Shown here: piece by piece, positions 34,622-43,708 of the stretch
Position numbering within the stretch: position 1 is the stretch's first letter
Layout of the letters: the number at the start of each line of letters is the position of its first letter
Assembly (NCBI RefSeq): GCF_014643735.1
Contig: NZ_BMKA01000002.1
Location: forward strand, 248,001 to 312,000
Direction of reading: 5' to 3'
DNA: 64,000 bases
Origin: Neptunicoccus cionae
GTDB taxonomy: Bacteria > Pseudomonadota > Alphaproteobacteria > Rhodobacterales > Rhodobacteraceae
Notes under the pieces: generated by a model
Database searches by the model: none
What the model saw: only the letters and a program-made list of their open reading frames with translations
Told to the model about the DNA's origin: nothing
Translations under genes and position numbers: made by a program

Positions 34622-35920
34622 ATGAACATGCAGGCGCGTACTTTGCATCCGCCCAAGATTCCAATGTCAGTGGCGGCAACGGGGCTTAATCCTGTCTTCG
34701 CGCGGGATATTTTAATTAAGACGATGTTTCGTAAAAACGTCTCGACCCCGGGTGAGGTGGAACAAACGCTGTGCTGCTCTACGCCTGTAGCGCTTGAGTT
34801 GATTGAGATGGCGCGCAGCCAGAACATGCTGGAAGTGACCGGAAAATCCGGCACGGAACTGCGCTATCAGATGTCCGAAAGTGGTAAATCCCGTGCGCTT
34901 GATGCCTTGGCACAATCCGAATACTTTGGTGCCCTGCCAATCCCGCTTGATGATTACCGTGAACAGGTCAAATTGCAATCTGTGGCGGACGTGGGGATTA
35001 CCCAAGAAGCGCTCGAAAATTCAATGGGCCACTTGATTATACCTGACGGGTTGCTCACCCAACTTGGCCCTGCGGTAAATTCCGGCAAGTCGATCCTGAT
35101 GTACGGCCCACCCGGAAATGGTAAATCTTCTATTTCCAACGGCATACGGGATGCTCTCGGGGATAAAATTTTTGTGCCCAAAGTACTGGAATATTCCGGT
35201 CAGGTGATTTCGGTCTACGATCCGATCGTGCACGGTCACGCACAAGAAAGCGCCGCGGACCCGAACTCTCTGCGGCGCACAGGGATGCAGTTCGACAACC
35301 GCTATGTCCTGTGCAACCGGCCTTCGGTTATCACCGGCGGCGAACTAACGCTTAGCATGCTGGAATTGAACTACAACGCCAACTCCAAAACCTATCAGGC
35401 GCCCCTGCAACTGAAGGCAACCGGCGGCGTTTTCATCGTGGATGACCTTGGCCGCCAATCCGAACCGCCACAGGCACTGATCAACCGATGGATTGTCCCG
35501 ATGGAAGGCGGGGAGGATATCTTGTCCCTGCAATCGGGGGAAAAATTCCTCGTCCCATTCGACACGCTGGTGATTTTTTCGACCAACTTCCACCCTGCCG
35601 AAATTTTTGACGGTGCCGCGCTGCGCCGAATTTACTACAAGGTGTTGGTGGACCGCCCGACCCGTGACCAAATGATCCAGATTTACGCGCTGGTGTCCAA
35701 GGCGATGAAAATGCCGCTGGACGAACAGGTTCTGATCCACCTGTTTTCCAAACTCTACCCACAGGTCGACAACACTTATGCGGCCTATCATGCGCCTTTC
35801 CTGTTCACCCAGATGAAATCCATCTGCGATTACGAAGGCCGCCCCCACAAAATGGCAATTGATCTTGTCGAACGGGCTTGGGCCAACTTGTTTGTGGCGG
35901 AATCTGTTGTCGAACACTGA
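34622..35920 (+). CDS. Uncharacterised AAA ATPase with winged-helix-like N-terminus
   Basis: A 432-residue cytoplasmic protein. Residues 28-95 look like a winged helix (VEQTLCCSTPVALELIEMARSQNMLEV). A AAA domain follows with Walker A YGPPGNGKSS (about 160-169), Walker B GVFIVDDLGRQ (about 265-275), sensor VIFSTNFHPAE (about 310-320) and an arginine-finger region ALRRIYYKVLVDRP. A C-terminal helical lid ends with DLVERAWANLFV, like MoxR/RavA-type remodellers. I know no function. It follows the Tad locus and is divergent from the GT-C-like gene. ATGs at 34622 and 34628 are both possible. Confidence 0.8.
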   Translation: MNMQARTLHPPKIPMSVAATGLNPVFARDILIKTMFRKNVSTPGEVEQTLCCSTPVALELIEMARSQNMLEVTGKSGTELRYQMSESGKSRALDALAQSEYFGALPIPLDDYREQVKLQSVADVGITQEALENSMGHLIIPDGLLTQLGPAVNSGKSILMYGPPGNGKSSISNGIRDALGDKIFVPKVLEYSGQVISVYDPIVHGHAQESAADPNSLRRTGMQFDNRYVLCNRPSVITGGELTLSMLELNYNANSKTYQAPLQLKATGGVFIVDDLGRQSEPPQALINRWIVPMEGGEDILSLQSGEKFLVPFDTLVIFSTNFHPAEIFDGAALRRIYYKVLVDRPTRDQMIQIYALVSKAMKMPLDEQVLIHLFSKLYPQVDNTYAAYHAPFLFTQMKSICDYEGRPHKMAIDLVERAWANLFVAESVVEH

Positions 35921-36740
35921 TCGAGCAGCCACGCGGCTGAAGACAGTTGTTGCAGGCTGTGGCCGCATGGGGGAACCCATGTTGGCCGCCCTATGTGCCG
36001 CCGGATTTGATGCAACCGGATTTGATATCCGTGACCCTTCGCACTACGAAACCCACAGCTACACCATCGCAAACGACCCGTCGAAGCTGCCTGCCGAAAC
36101 GGAAATTCTGATCAGCGTCGTGCGCGATATCGCCCAGACCGAGGCTCTCCTCTTCACCGACCAAGCCTTGCTAAACCGCCTGCCTGCGCTGACCCATGTG
36201 GTGATCTCCTCCACCCTGTCGCCGCGCTATATTACAGCCCTTAAAGATCGTATCCCCTGCACCTTGATTGACGCGCCCATGTCCGGCGCCGCAATCGCTG
36301 CACAAGAGGCGCGCCTTTCCTTCATGCTCGGCGGTGGTGATCTGGATATCGCACACCTCATGCCGCTGTTCTCGGCCATGGGCGCCCATTTCCATCATAT
36401 GGGCGGTACAGGTGCCGGTATGTCGGCCAAGGTTCTCAACAACCTGCTGGCTGCCACCAACACAGCAACAACGCGGTTGGTGTTGGATTGGGCGGATGCC
36501 GCACAAATAGACGAACGGAAACTTCTCGACCTGATCCATACCTCATCAGGCCAGAACTGGCTCGCCTCCGGCTTTGAAAACATCGAATTCGCCCGCGACG
36601 GCTTTGCCGACGACAACACCATCGGCATCCTGAAAAAAGACGTCGAAAGCGCGTTGGACGCCGCCCCAGACGGCGCCGATACCAGCCTGCCGGAAACCGT
36701 GATCCGCCACATCCGCGCCTTGAAACCCCGCCCAAGCTGA
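35907..36740 (+). CDS. 3-hydroxyisobutyrate dehydrogenase-like NAD(P) oxidoreductase
   Basis: A 277-residue enzyme of the beta-hydroxyacid dehydrogenase family. The Rossmann motif is VVAGCGRMGEPMLAAL (about 14-29). The substrate-site block IDAPMSGAAIAAQEARLSFMLGG (about 118-140) and catalytic Lys in GMSAKVLNNLL are in place. DHIKKD-like DNTIGILKKDVESAL closes it. No ATG precedes the conserved N-terminus. TTG 35907 is the best start and overlaps the AAA ATPase end by 14 bases. The substrate could be 3-hydroxyisobutyrate or another hydroxy acid. Confidence 0.82.
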   Translation: MSNTDRAATRLKTVVAGCGRMGEPMLAALCAAGFDATGFDIRDPSHYETHSYTIANDPSKLPAETEILISVVRDIAQTEALLFTDQALLNRLPALTHVVISSTLSPRYITALKDRIPCTLIDAPMSGAAIAAQEARLSFMLGGGDLDIAHLMPLFSAMGAHFHHMGGTGAGMSAKVLNNLLAATNTATTRLVLDWADAAQIDERKLLDLIHTSSGQNWLASGFENIEFARDGFADDNTIGILKKDVESALDAAPDGADTSLPETVIRHIRALKPRPS

Positions 36741-36777
36741 CAGCGCTTCTTCTGGCTCTAAATATCCGCGGGGGTCG

Positions 36778-36797
36778 GGGGGCAGCCAGCCCCCTTT
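36778..36797 (+). terminator. Terminator-like hairpin before the Lhr-type helicase gene
   Basis: GGGGGC (36778-36783) pairs with GCCCCC (36789-36794) around AGCCA and is followed by TTT. The upstream TCTAAATATCCGCGGGGG context resembles a dispersed roseobacter intergenic sequence. Confidence 0.5.
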
Positions 36798-36829
36798 GCA
36801 ACCCTGCAACCGCGCGCTACCTCTAGACA

Positions 36830-39229
36830 ATGAACACCCTTCCGCAAAATTTTCAGGACTGGTTTGCAACCCGTGGCTGGCAAATCCACCCCCACCAGCA
36901 GCAGCTTCTGGATCGCGCCGATGCGCCTGCAACCCTGCTGATTGCACCAACCGGGGGCGGCAAAACCCTCGCCGGGTTCCTGCCGACCTTGATTGCGCTG
37001 GCAGAGGACCCGAAGGATGGGCTGCATACGCTTTATGTTTCTCCGCTCAAGGCGCTGGCCGCAGACATCCGCCGCAATTTGCAAACCCCGATTGAAGCGC
37101 TCGACCTGCCCATACGGGTAGAGGATCGCACCGGCGACACCTCTCAAACCAAACGCAAAAGGCAGCGTGCCGATCCGCCCCATATCCTTCTGACCACACC
37201 GGAATCGCTCGCTATTTTGCTGTCTTATCCGGACGCACCCAAGATCTTTGCGGGATTACAAAGGGTTGTGGTGGATGAGATCCACGCGCTCGCCGAAAGC
37301 AAGCGGGGCGACCAATTGATGCTCTGCCTGTCCCGCCTGCAATCGCTCTGCCCTGATATGCGACGTGTCGGCCTGTCAGCAACCGTCGAAGATCCTCCCG
37401 CGCTCGGCCGGTTTCTGGTACCCAACCCGCTCCCTTGCGAGATCATAAAGGCCGATCCAGGCCCCGAACCCGACATAACGATCCTGCACAGCGAAACCCC
37501 GCCCCCTTGGGCTGGTGCGGGGGCGGCCTATGCGGTCAATGACGTGCTGAAGCTGGTGGAAGGAGCAAATACCACGTTGATCTTCATCAACACCCGCGCG
37601 CAGGCAGAAATCTTTTTCCGCGCGCTTTGGGCTGCCAACGATCAGTCCCTGCCCATTGCCCTACATCACGGATCGCTCGCTCGAGAAGCACGGGACAAGG
37701 TAGAGGCCGCGATGGTCGCGGGCAGTCTGCGCGGGGTGGTCTGTACCGGCACGCTTGATCTAGGGATTGACTGGGGCGATGTGGATCTGGTGATTCAAGT
37801 GGGCGCGCCCAAGAATATCAAACGGCTAGTGCAACGGATCGGGCGGTCCAACCACCGCTATAACGCCCCGTCCCGCGCGGTGATCGTGCCTGCCAACCGG
37901 TTTGAGGTGCTCGAAGCGCAAGCCGCACTAGAAGCCGTGCGCGAGAACACCCTCGACGGTGAACCCCGCGCCAAAGGACCGCGCGATGTGGTTTGCCAGC
38001 ACATTCTTCTACGCGCCTGCGCCGGTCCATTCGACGCCACTGCGCTGTATCATGAGGTGAGACAGGCCGGTCCCTACGGGGAACTTAGCCGACCCGATTT
38101 TGATGCTTGTCTGGAATTCTGCGCCACGGGGGGCTACGCGCTCAGGGCGTATGACCGGTGGCAGCGTTTGATGCTTAATCCGGACGGTCTGTGGCAATTG
38201 CGCGATGCTCGCAGCGCCCAAAGCATCCGGATGAATGTCGGTACGATTGTCGACACTGAAACACTGAACGTGAGGTGGCGCGGTCGAGGCGGCGCACCAT
38301 TGGGAGAGATCGAAGAAGGCTTTGCAGCAACCCTGACGGAAGGCGATACTTTTCTAATTGGCGGACAGGTGGTGCGGTACGAGGGCCTGCGCGAGATGAC
38401 GGTGCAGGTTACCAAAGGCCGCAAGGAGCCCCGCATCGCCACATTTGCCGGCACCAAATTTGCCACGTCCACCCTGCTTTCGACCCGTGTGATTGCACTG
38501 CTGAACAGCGGTGATTGGTCGGCCTTGCCTGAACACACGCGCAGATGGCTGGAGATACAGCAACAGGTGTCGATGCTGCCCAAACCGGGGCGAATGCTGG
38601 TGGAAAGCTACTGGCGGGACACGCGGGCCTACACCTGTTTCTATGGGTTTGCGGGCCGTAACGCCTTGCAAACACTAGGGCTTCTGGTGACAAAGCGGAT
38701 GGAACTTGCCGGATTGCATCCGATCGGATTTGTCGCAACCGATTACGCGTTGTTGATCTGGGGGCTGGATGCGGTGGAGGACCCTGCCGCCCTGCTGTCG
38801 CCCGAGGACTTGCGCGACGGATTGGAAGGCTGGCTTGCCAATAACGCCGTGATGAAACGCAGCTTTCGCAACGTGGCCACGATTGCAGGGCTGATCGTTA
38901 AAAACCTGCCAGGGAAACGCAAAACCGGTCGGCAGGCGACGTTTTCTTCAGATATTCTTTACGATACGCTGCTTAAATACGATCCAGACCATCTGTTGTT
39001 GCAGATCACCCGCGCCGAGGCGATGGGCGGGCTGGTTGATTTTGGCCGGATCGAAGAAATGCTGACCCGTGTGCAAGGACGGATTGATCATGTGAAGGCA
39101 CCCCATGTCACGCCGCTTAGCGCGCCGATGCTGCTGGAGGTGGGCAAGGTACCGATCTACGGCGCTGCAATTGATCGCGCGGCAGCGATTGAAGCCGCTG
39201 AACTGATGCGAGAGGCGGGGTTGGAGTGA
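36830..39229 (+). CDS. Ligase-associated DEXH-box helicase (Lhr type)
   Basis: A 799-residue SF2 helicase of the short bacterial Lhr group named ligase-associated DNA damage response helicase. Walker A is APTGGGKTLAGF (39-50) and the DEIH box VVDEIHAL (146-153). Motif III SATVEDP, motif V GTLDLGIDWGDVDLV and motif VI QRIGRSNHRY follow. A winged-helix and Lhr core domain extends to the C-terminus. The usual partners are an ATP-dependent DNA ligase, an exonuclease and PdeM. Only PdeM follows here, 41 bases downstream. Confidence 0.92.
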   Translation: MNTLPQNFQDWFATRGWQIHPHQQQLLDRADAPATLLIAPTGGGKTLAGFLPTLIALAEDPKDGLHTLYVSPLKALAADIRRNLQTPIEALDLPIRVEDRTGDTSQTKRKRQRADPPHILLTTPESLAILLSYPDAPKIFAGLQRVVVDEIHALAESKRGDQLMLCLSRLQSLCPDMRRVGLSATVEDPPALGRFLVPNPLPCEIIKADPGPEPDITILHSETPPPWAGAGAAYAVNDVLKLVEGANTTLIFINTRAQAEIFFRALWAANDQSLPIALHHGSLAREARDKVEAAMVAGSLRGVVCTGTLDLGIDWGDVDLVIQVGAPKNIKRLVQRIGRSNHRYNAPSRAVIVPANRFEVLEAQAALEAVRENTLDGEPRAKGPRDVVCQHILLRACAGPFDATALYHEVRQAGPYGELSRPDFDACLEFCATGGYALRAYDRWQRLMLNPDGLWQLRDARSAQSIRMNVGTIVDTETLNVRWRGRGGAPLGEIEEGFAATLTEGDTFLIGGQVVRYEGLREMTVQVTKGRKEPRIATFAGTKFATSTLLSTRVIALLNSGDWSALPEHTRRWLEIQQQVSMLPKPGRMLVESYWRDTRAYTCFYGFAGRNALQTLGLLVTKRMELAGLHPIGFVATDYALLIWGLDAVEDPAALLSPEDLRDGLEGWLANNAVMKRSFRNVATIAGLIVKNLPGKRKTGRQATFSSDILYDTLLKYDPDHLLLQITRAEAMGGLVDFGRIEEMLTRVQGRIDHVKAPHVTPLSAPMLLEVGKVPIYGAAIDRAAAIEAAELMREAGLE

Positions 39230-39270
39230 TTTGACTTGATTTCCCGCCCAAGGAATAGCATGACGCCGCG

Positions 39271-39936
39271 ATGCACGGCTATTCTTTCAATTTGGACCGG
39301 ATCACCCTGACAGCGCTCGCCTCTGGTTTGCTCTGGTGGCAGGAGCGACGCTTGCTTTGTGTGTCCGATCTTCACCTCGGAAAATCGGACCGCATGGCCC
39401 GACGGGGCGGGGCGTTGCTCCCCCCTTATGAAAACCGCGAGACGTTGGACCGGCTTGCACAGGCGATAGATGCGCTCGACCCGCTCAGCGTGATCTGCCT
39501 TGGGGACAGTTTTGACGACGACGCCGGACAGAACGCACTGGAACCCGAAGATCACGCGCAACTGACCATGATGATGGCCGGCCGGCGCTGGATCTGGCTG
39601 GAAGGCAATCACGATCCCGGACCTGTTAACCTTGGCGGCACACATATGTCGGAATATAAAACCGGACCGTTGGTGTTTCGACATATCGCGAAATCTGGCG
39701 CACGAGCCGAGATTTCTGGCCATTATCATCCCAAAGCAAGCCTGCGTATGAAAGCGGGCCGCATGTCACGCCCGTGTTTCCTGATTGACGACAGCCGCGT
39801 AATTCTGCCTGCTTTCGGGGCGTATACCGGCGGCTTGCGCTGCAATGATCCGGTGTTCGAACCGCTGATGTCCACCAAAGCTGTCGCGGTCCTAACGGGC
39901 ACGCAAGCGTTGCCTTTGCCAATGCCGCGAGCTTAA
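39271..39936 (+). CDS. pdeM: Ligase-associated phosphoesterase PdeM
   Basis: A 221-residue calcineurin-like metallophosphoesterase. Metal-binding motifs are visible: SDLHLGKSD (about 32-40), GDSFDDD (about 76-82), GNHDPG (about 111-116) and ISGHYHPKA (about 149-157). PdeM nucleases travel with Lhr-type helicase and DNA ligase in a DNA-damage cassette. It probably shares a transcript with the helicase. No strong ribosome site is seen before the ATG. Confidence 0.9.
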   Translation: MHGYSFNLDRITLTALASGLLWWQERRLLCVSDLHLGKSDRMARRGGALLPPYENRETLDRLAQAIDALDPLSVICLGDSFDDDAGQNALEPEDHAQLTMMMAGRRWIWLEGNHDPGPVNLGGTHMSEYKTGPLVFRHIAKSGARAEISGHYHPKASLRMKAGRMSRPCFLIDDSRVILPAFGAYTGGLRCNDPVFEPLMSTKAVAVLTGTQALPLPMPRA

Positions 39937-40079
39937 TCGCAGCATAAAAAACTTGATGGAAGTGTGAAGCGCCCTACATCTTCTATACCGGCGCAGTAAA
40001 ACCGGTCATGCAGCAGGATTGTAATCCGAGTATTCAAGCGCAACAGTACGCGTGGCCTGCTCTGAAAAGTGATTTGAGT

Positions 40080-40116
40080 AAAAACGCGGCGCCGGCCCAA
40101 AACCGGCGTCGCGTTT
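40080..40116. terminator. Terminator downstream of folD (both strands)
   Basis: AAACGCGGCGCCGG (40082-40095) pairs with CCGGCGTCGCGTTT (40103-40116) with one wobble. The A-run at 40080-40084 gives a U-tract on the minus strand for folD, and TTTCATTTT follows on the plus strand. Confidence 0.82.
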
Positions 40117-40129
40117 CATTTTCAAGCGT

Positions 40130-41029
40130 TCAAGCCGTCAGCCCGTCGGGTTCATCCAGCCCGTTGGCTCGACAACAGGCCGTTACAGTATTGGCCAACA
40201 GACAGGCAATAGTCATCGGACCCACACCACCCGGAACAGGGGTGATCGCCCCGGCTTTTTCAACAGCAGAGGCAAAATCCACATCGCCAACCAGTTTGGT
40301 TTTACCCTCTTTTTCCGGATGCGGTATGCGGTTTATGCCCACGTCAATCACGGTGGCACCATCTTTGATCCACTCCCCCGTCACCATTTCAGGCCGCCCG
40401 ACCGCCGCGACGACGATGTCCGCGGTCCGGCACAACGCCTCTATGTCCTTGGTGCGGGAATGGGCAATCGTGACGGTGCAACTGTCCTTTAGCAACAGAT
40501 TCGCCATCGGTTTGCCCACGATATTGGACCGTCCAACGACCACTGCGTTTAGCCCCGAAAGGCTGCCGTGATGATCGCGCAGCATCATCAAACAGCCAAG
40601 CGGCGTGCAAGGCACCATAGACTTTTGCCCCGTGCTCAGCCGTCCGACGTTAGAAATGTGAAACCCGTCAACGTCCTTTTCCGGCACGATAGAGTTGATC
40701 ACCAACTCCTCGTTGAGGTGATCCGGCAAGGGAAGCTGGCACAGGATACCATGCACTGCCGGATCCTCGTTCAACTGGTTGATCAGCGCGAGAAGATCCG
40801 CTTCGGATGTGTCCGCCGGCAGCTTATGCTCGTACGAATTCATCCCCACTTCCAATGTGGATTTACCTTTGTTGCGGACGTAAACTTCAGAAGCCGCATC
40901 TTGACCGACCAGCACCACAGCAAGGCCCGGCGTCACATCGTGATCTGCCTTCAACCGCGTCACATGCTCTGCCACCTTGGCCCGAACAGAGGCCGCAAAT
41001 TCTTTCCCGTCGATAATTTTCCCAGTCAC
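40130..41029 (-). CDS. folD: Methylene-THF dehydrogenase/cyclohydrolase FolD
   Basis: A bifunctional 299-residue cytosolic enzyme interconverting methylene-, methenyl- and 10-formyl-tetrahydrofolate. The active-site block [10 protein letters not shown] has Tyr50, Lys54 and Lys56. The NADP site is [16 protein letters not shown] (about 164-179), and [13 protein letters not shown] (about 270-282) is the C-terminal signature. The start is GTG 41029 with AAGGG upstream. It is 98 bases downstream of fhs, so the two form a C1-oxidation unit important for methyl-group catabolism in roseobacters. Confidence 0.96.
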   Translation of the reverse strand: MTGKIIDGKEFAASVRAKVAEHVTRLKADHDVTPGLAVVLVGQDAASEVYVRNKGKSTLEVGMNSYEHKLPADTSEADLLALINQLNEDPAVHGILCQLPLPDHLNEELVINSIVPEKDVDGFHISNVGRLSTGQKSMVPCTPLGCLMMLRDHHGSLSGLNAVVVGRSNIVGKPMANLLLKDSCTVTIAHSRTKDIEALCRTADIVVAAVGRPEMVTGEWIKDGATVIDVGINRIPHPEKEGKTKLVGDVDFASAVEKAGAITPVPGGVGPMTIACLLANTVTACCRANGLDEPDGLTA

Positions 41030-41127
41030 CCTATGGCCCTTCTACGTCTTTAAAATACCCTGACCGGAGGCACCGCCCCCGGCCAGAACTGGTTCGCCTT
41101 CGCCGGAACATACTCCGGCGGGATCGA

Positions 41128-42804
41128 TTAGAACAAGCCCTCGATCTGGCCGGCCTCGTTCAGGTGGATGTTCTCGGCACTGGGCACCCGCGGCAGGCCT
41201 GGCATGGTCATGATCTCTCCGCAGACCACAACAACAAAGCCCGCACCCGCGCTCAGTCGCACCTCACGGACCGGCACCGAATGGCCTGTCGGCGCGCCGC
41301 GCAGGTTCGGATCAGTCGAAAAGGAATATTGGGTTTTAGCCATACAAACCGGCAGATTCCCATAGCCCTGCTCTTCCCAAAGGCGCAGTTGGTCGCGTAT
41401 TTTCTGGTCGGCGAGCACTTCATCTGCACGATAAATTCTCTTTGCGACGGTCTCGATCTTTTCAAACAGAGGCATCTCATCACCGTATAGCGGCGCGAAC
41501 TGGGAGGCACCGCTTTCGGCAATCTCTGCCACGCGGGTCGCCAGCGCCTCGGAGCCTTTGGAACCGAACTCCCAATGCTGTGAAACGATCGCTTCAGAAC
41601 CCTGCGCCGCCACATAGTCCTTCACCGCCTGCACTTCTGCATCCGTGTCCGTGACAAAGTGGTTAATAGCGACCACTACAGGCACACCAAAGCTTTTGAG
41701 GTTACTGATGTGGCGACCGAGGTTCGGGCAGCCAGCGTTCACCGCATCCACGTTTTCCGCGCCAAGATCGGCTTTGGCAATGCCACCGTTCATCTTCATC
41801 GCGCGCACCGTGGCGACCAGCACAACACAATCCGGTGCCAGACCCGCCTTGCGGCACTTGATGTTGAGAAACTTCTCGGCCCCGAGATCCGCACCAAATC
41901 CAGCTTCCGTCACAACAAAGTCAGCCAGCTTCAGGGCCGTTGTCGTCGCCATTACAGAGTTGCAACCGTGGGCGATATTGGCAAACGGGCCGCCGTGTAC
42001 GAAAGCCGGATTGTTTTCCAGCGTCTGCACCAGATTGGGTTGCATCGCATCCTTCAGCAGTACAGTCATCGCGCCGTCCGCTTTGATATCACGGCAGTAA
42101 ACCGGCGTACGGTCGCGGCGGTAGGCCACAATCATATTGCCCAAACGCTCCTGCAAATCCGACAGATTGCGCGCCAGACAGAGGATCGCCATCACTTCGG
42201 ACGCGACCGTAATGTCAAAACCCGCCTCACGCGGGAAACCGTTGGCAACACCGCCCAGAGAGGCCGTTATTTGACGCAAAGCGCGGTCATTCATATCCAC
42301 AACGCGGCGCCAGACAACGCGGCGCACGTCGATCTCAAGGTCGTTGCCCCAATAGATGTGGTTGTCGATCATCGCCGAAAGCAACGAGTGGGCAGAAGTA
42401 ATTGCGTGGAAATCCCCCGTAAAGTGCAGGTTCATATCTTCCATCGGCACGATCTGGGCATAGCCGCCGCCCGCAGCACCGCCCTTCATACCAAAGTTTG
42501 GACCAAGGGAGGCCTCGCGGATACAAACGCAGGCATTTTTGCCGATCCGGTTCAGACCGTCGCCCAGCCCAACGGTCGTGGTGGTTTTACCTTCGCCCGC
42601 AGGTGTTGGATTGATGGCAGTCACCAGCACCAGCTTGCCGTCTTTGCGATCCTGAACAGAATCGATGAAAGACTGGCTGACCTTGGCCTTGTCGTGACCG
42701 AACGGCAGCAAATCATCTGTGCCGATCCCCAATTTCGCGCCGATCTCCTGGATCGGTAGTTTCGACGCCTCCCGCGCGATTTCGATGTCGGTCTTGTAAG
42801 CCAT
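41128..42804 (-). CDS. fhs: Formate-tetrahydrofolate ligase
   Basis: A 558-residue ATP-dependent enzyme joining formate and THF to 10-formyl-THF. The P-loop is [17 protein letters not shown] (64-80). The family signatures [22 protein letters not shown] and [12 protein letters not shown] are present. ATG 42804 with GGAAGAG upstream fits the normal length, and the frame reads back to 42903 without another good start. It pairs with folD downstream. Confidence 0.96.
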   Translation of the reverse strand: MAYKTDIEIAREASKLPIQEIGAKLGIGTDDLLPFGHDKAKVSQSFIDSVQDRKDGKLVLVTAINPTPAGEGKTTTTVGLGDGLNRIGKNACVCIREASLGPNFGMKGGAAGGGYAQIVPMEDMNLHFTGDFHAITSAHSLLSAMIDNHIYWGNDLEIDVRRVVWRRVVDMNDRALRQITASLGGVANGFPREAGFDITVASEVMAILCLARNLSDLQERLGNMIVAYRRDRTPVYCRDIKADGAMTVLLKDAMQPNLVQTLENNPAFVHGGPFANIAHGCNSVMATTTALKLADFVVTEAGFGADLGAEKFLNIKCRKAGLAPDCVVLVATVRAMKMNGGIAKADLGAENVDAVNAGCPNLGRHISNLKSFGVPVVVAINHFVTDTDAEVQAVKDYVAAQGSEAIVSQHWEFGSKGSEALATRVAEIAESGASQFAPLYGDEMPLFEKIETVAKRIYRADEVLADQKIRDQLRLWEEQGYGNLPVCMAKTQYSFSTDPNLRGAPTGHSVPVREVRLSAGAGFVVVVCGEIMTMPGLPRVPSAENIHLNEAGQIEGLF

Positions 42805-42968
42805 TTTCACTCTTCCCTGTGGGTGTTGGTCTTTCTGTGTCACATCGATAATTAATGCCGAAAAATGCCCCCCCGAACCCAGAGCAAATACGACACAATC
42901 CAACCCGTAATCGCCGCCTGTACCGATTCACGCTGATCGTAGGGCAGATTCCGTGGGTCCGCGCGGTA

Positions 42969-43556
42969 TCAGGCTTCCAGCGACCAGTGCCGCTGATTGG
43001 GAATATGAAGCGTGAACCGGTCGCCGACCTTTAGCGGGCCTTCCCGTTCCACCCACGCTGTGACCCCGCGCCGATCGGTGGCGGCTGTCTTGAACATTTT
43101 TCCCTTTCCCGGATATCGGGGCTCCAATTCTTCTTTGCCGGGGAAGATGCAGGGGCGGTTTTCCATATCGACCACAAGGGTTGTGCCCGCTTCGTTTTGC
43201 AATCGGGATGAGGGCGGGATGAAAGTAAAGTCCGGTGAGCCTCGTACCATGATGCTCGCCCCGAGCCATGCGGGATCGATGCTATCCAGTCCAATTTCGG
43301 CGGCAATCAGCTCCAATTCCTCTGCGCTAACGATAGAGAGCTGGCGGGCGTTGCGGATTTCTGTCCCTCTGGCGTGTTGTGACAAGACGCGGGAACACGA
43401 CGGGCGCGTCAGCCCTGCATGGCATTCCCCATCGATACCTGCAAAACCTGCAAAAACTTCGACCTTCGGGTCCGAAACAAGGGCCGCTTCCCGATCCGGC
43501 ACCACCCCGAGGTAGACGATTTCGCAGCTATGTTTCGTGGGTTTCAAAGCGGGCAT
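42969..43556 (-). CDS. MOSC-domain protein
   Basis: A 195-residue single MOSC domain, the C-terminal domain type of molybdenum-cofactor sulfurases and mARC-like enzymes. The N-terminal GIDGECHAG (about 39-47) and RQLSIVSAEELELIAAEIG (about 70-88) are typical. Cys115-like positions in ENRPCIFPGKE (about 131-141) supply the conserved Cys that carries sulfur. It acts on Mo-enzymes or thiol adducts. The specific target is unknown. Confidence 0.87.
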   Translation of the reverse strand: MPALKPTKHSCEIVYLGVVPDREAALVSDPKVEVFAGFAGIDGECHAGLTRPSCSRVLSQHARGTEIRNARQLSIVSAEELELIAAEIGLDSIDPAWLGASIMVRGSPDFTFIPPSSRLQNEAGTTLVVDMENRPCIFPGKEELEPRYPGKGKMFKTAATDRRGVTAWVEREGPLKVGDRFTLHIPNQRHWSLEA

Positions 43557-43640
43557 TGGACGACTTCCTTAACAGTGTTCTTGCACACCCGCGCCATGCG
43601 GAACGGTTTAAGATGTTAGACCTCAGCCCCGCGCAAAAGA

Positions 43641-43667
43641 AAAGACCCGCGCACAGCACAGGTCTTT
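43641..43667 (-). terminator. Terminator after ftsH
   Basis: On the minus strand AAAGACC (43667-43661) pairs with GGTCTTT (43647-43641) and is followed by TTCTTTT. A second small hairpin CTTCCT/AGGAAG lies at 43688-43701, nearer the ftsH stop. Confidence 0.7.
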
Positions 43668-43708
43668 AAATATTTCTTCCAAGATCACTTCCTTTAGGAA
43701 GCCAGTCC

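Noticed and set aside
39995-40060. tRNA-like piece GGATTGTAATCC
   Set aside because: The anticodon-like stem has no D-arm, no T-arm with GGTTCGA and no acceptor stem around it.
42805-42968. Folate or other riboswitch upstream of fhs
   Set aside because: The gap contains no conserved aptamer pattern or clear stem arrangement that I could recognise.
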